Assembly: GCA_021800035.1 (NCBI GenBank)
Contig: JAJYZJ010000003.1
Span: 1-64,000 of the forward strand
Length of the DNA: 64,000 nt
Direction of reading: 5' to 3'
From: an archaeon
GTDB lineage: Archaea > Thermoproteota > Thermoprotei_A > Marsarchaeales > Marsarchaeaceae
In this document: one piece after another, positions 63,034-64,000 of the stretch
How positions within the stretch are numbered: position 1 is the stretch's first letter
Layout of the letters: the number at the start of each line of letters is the position of its first letter
Notes under the pieces: generated by a model
The model's input: the letters and a program-made list of their open reading frames with translations, nothing else
What the model was told of the DNA's origin: nothing
Database searches by the model: none
Program-made: the position numbers and the translations under genes

Positions 63034-63966
63034 TTGGAAAGATTGAGAGAGAAATTCTTGTCCGGAACTCATATAGCGTTTGTGTGCGGCTTTACTTTCG
63101 ACTCTACTCCCAGTGTGGAAAGGATGGCATTCACGCCGGGTGGTCCCGCGTTGTACTCCTCAGTCGCTGCACTCTATTCCGGAGCCTTTCCCGAACTTTA
63201 TGCTGTATATGGCAAGGACTATCCGAAGGAAGTGCTCGAGTTGTTACGGTCCTTAGGGATAGGAACAGAACACACCTTCGGCGTGGATAAACCCACTCCA
63301 ACCTTTGTATTTCCTGCAGGCGAGTCACGCCGGGAAAGCATGCGAGTTGTCAACAGGATTCGGCTCGACGATTGCTTTAGTAACCTTCATGTGAGGGAGG
63401 ATTTGGCCTACTTTTCCTTCACTCATAGAGAAATCGGGCGCTCCACATTGGAGCGCCTTGCTGCCGGCAAGCGTGTCTTTGCCGATCTACAGGGCTTTAC
63501 GAGGATGCTCGATGCCACTGGACGCGTCAGGATGGGGAGGCCCTCTGTAGATTTGAGATTATGTGAGTTCGTTAAGGGATCCGTGGGAGAGTTCGGCCCC
63601 GGACGAGCCTCACCAAGGAGGCTCTTGCGGCGTGGAGTGCGCGAAGTGCTTGTCACAGATGGAGCGATGGGCGCGACGCTTTACACACGGGATGGGCTCA
63701 TGTGCTGCTCTCTTCCTGAGCCGAAGGGTGTTCTCTCCGCGCTCGGCGCAGGAGATGTGTTCGGCTCCGCCTATTTCGTAAAGAGGCTAGCTGGGTGTAA
63801 TTACGAAGAATCCATGAGATGGGCTACAGCCCTCGCATACACTCACATCACGAGGGGACTCATTCAATTTGTCGGGCGGAACCAGATGGGCGAAATTCAA
63901 TCCTTGGTGAGCGGGCTTGCGGAACGAGCAGAAGTGAGGAGGTCTCAGTATGACCTGGCGAAGTAG
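63034..63966 (+). CDS. PfkB-family carbohydrate kinase
   Basis: About 310 residues. TPGGPALYSSVAALYSGAFP is the N-terminal PfkB signature and SALGAGDVFGSAYFVKRLAG the C-terminal one with the catalytic Asp (GAGD). It phosphorylates a sugar, nucleoside or similar compound; which one cannot be told. Starts may be GTG 62998, TTG 63034 or TTG 63043; the promoter position favours the later ones. Confidence 0.8.
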   Translation: MERLREKFLSGTHIAFVCGFTFDSTPSVERMAFTPGGPALYSSVAALYSGAFPELYAVYGKDYPKEVLELLRSLGIGTEHTFGVDKPTPTFVFPAGESRRESMRVVNRIRLDDCFSNLHVREDLAYFSFTHREIGRSTLERLAAGKRVFADLQGFTRMLDATGRVRMGRPSVDLRLCEFVKGSVGEFGPGRASPRRLLRRGVREVLVTDGAMGATLYTRDGLMCCSLPEPKGVLSALGAGDVFGSAYFVKRLAGCNYEESMRWATALAYTHITRGLIQFVGRNQMGEIQSLVSGLAERAEVRRSQYDLAK

Positions 63967-64000
63967 GCTAGCTTAGTAGCCCTTCGATTGCAGTGAAAGC

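Overview
The window is archaeal chromosome. Evidence is a thermosome, a 20S proteasome beta subunit, archaeal/eukaryal-type ribosomal proteins (S17e, S19e, S26e, L31e, L39e, L40e, LX), aIF6, prefoldin alpha, FtsY, SecE, pelota, ABCE1, archaeal DnaG, diphthine synthase, CTP-dependent riboflavin kinase, Pth2, an SRP RNA with the conserved helix 8, and many TATA boxes 25-30 bp upstream of leaderless or near-leaderless starts (ATG, GTG and often TTG). S26e is known mainly from TACK and Asgard archaea rather than Euryarchaeota, so I infer a Thermoproteota (TACK) lineage; the genus cannot be told.

Layout. (1) 1-8119: GC-rich genes that look like part of an integrated mobile element: a large VirB4/HerA/TraG-type ATPase, small zinc-finger proteins, an HExxH metallopeptidase, and a three-gene operon ending in a zinc-ribbon protein fused to a divergent PCNA-like sliding clamp. 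(2) 8860-17433: a type I-G (old I-U) CRISPR effector operon (cas3 with C-terminal HD, csx17, csb1, csb2), a leader, and an array of 16 repeats and 15 spacers; no cas1, cas2 or cas4 is present. (3) 17434-25267: an island graveyard: a 237-bp near-identical copy of part of the ATPase gene fused to a truncated amidohydrolase pseudogene, two GC-rich membrane genes resembling secretion-channel remnants, a PaREP1-like gene overlapping a tail-anchored membrane gene, a decayed NurA nuclease gene and long gene-free DNA. (4) 25268-64000: dense housekeeping genes, often overlapping, with three tRNAs (Val-CAC, Arg-TCG, Ser-GCT) and the SRP RNA.

How the genes work together. The housekeeping half is mainly translation and protein fate: phenylalanyl-tRNA synthetase, ABCE1 and pelota for ribosome recycling and rescue, Pth2, D-aminoacyl-tRNA deacylase, diphthamide synthesis, TruD and TtuA/NcsA-type tRNA modification, an S19e-PDCD5-L39e-L31e-aIF6-LX-prefoldin-FtsY run, SecE and SRP RNA for membrane targeting, proteasome and thermosome. 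Cofactor genes include ThiL, RibK facing RibL, CoaD and a GG-ended ubiquitin-like protein. The most unusual items are the zinc-ribbon-PCNA operon on the element, an ABCE1 gene with no canonical start codon before its Fe-S domain, two enzyme look-alikes lacking catalytic motifs (a carbamoyltransferase-like and a GMP-synthase-like protein), and 237-bp direct repeats that bracket the whole CRISPR/clamp segment.
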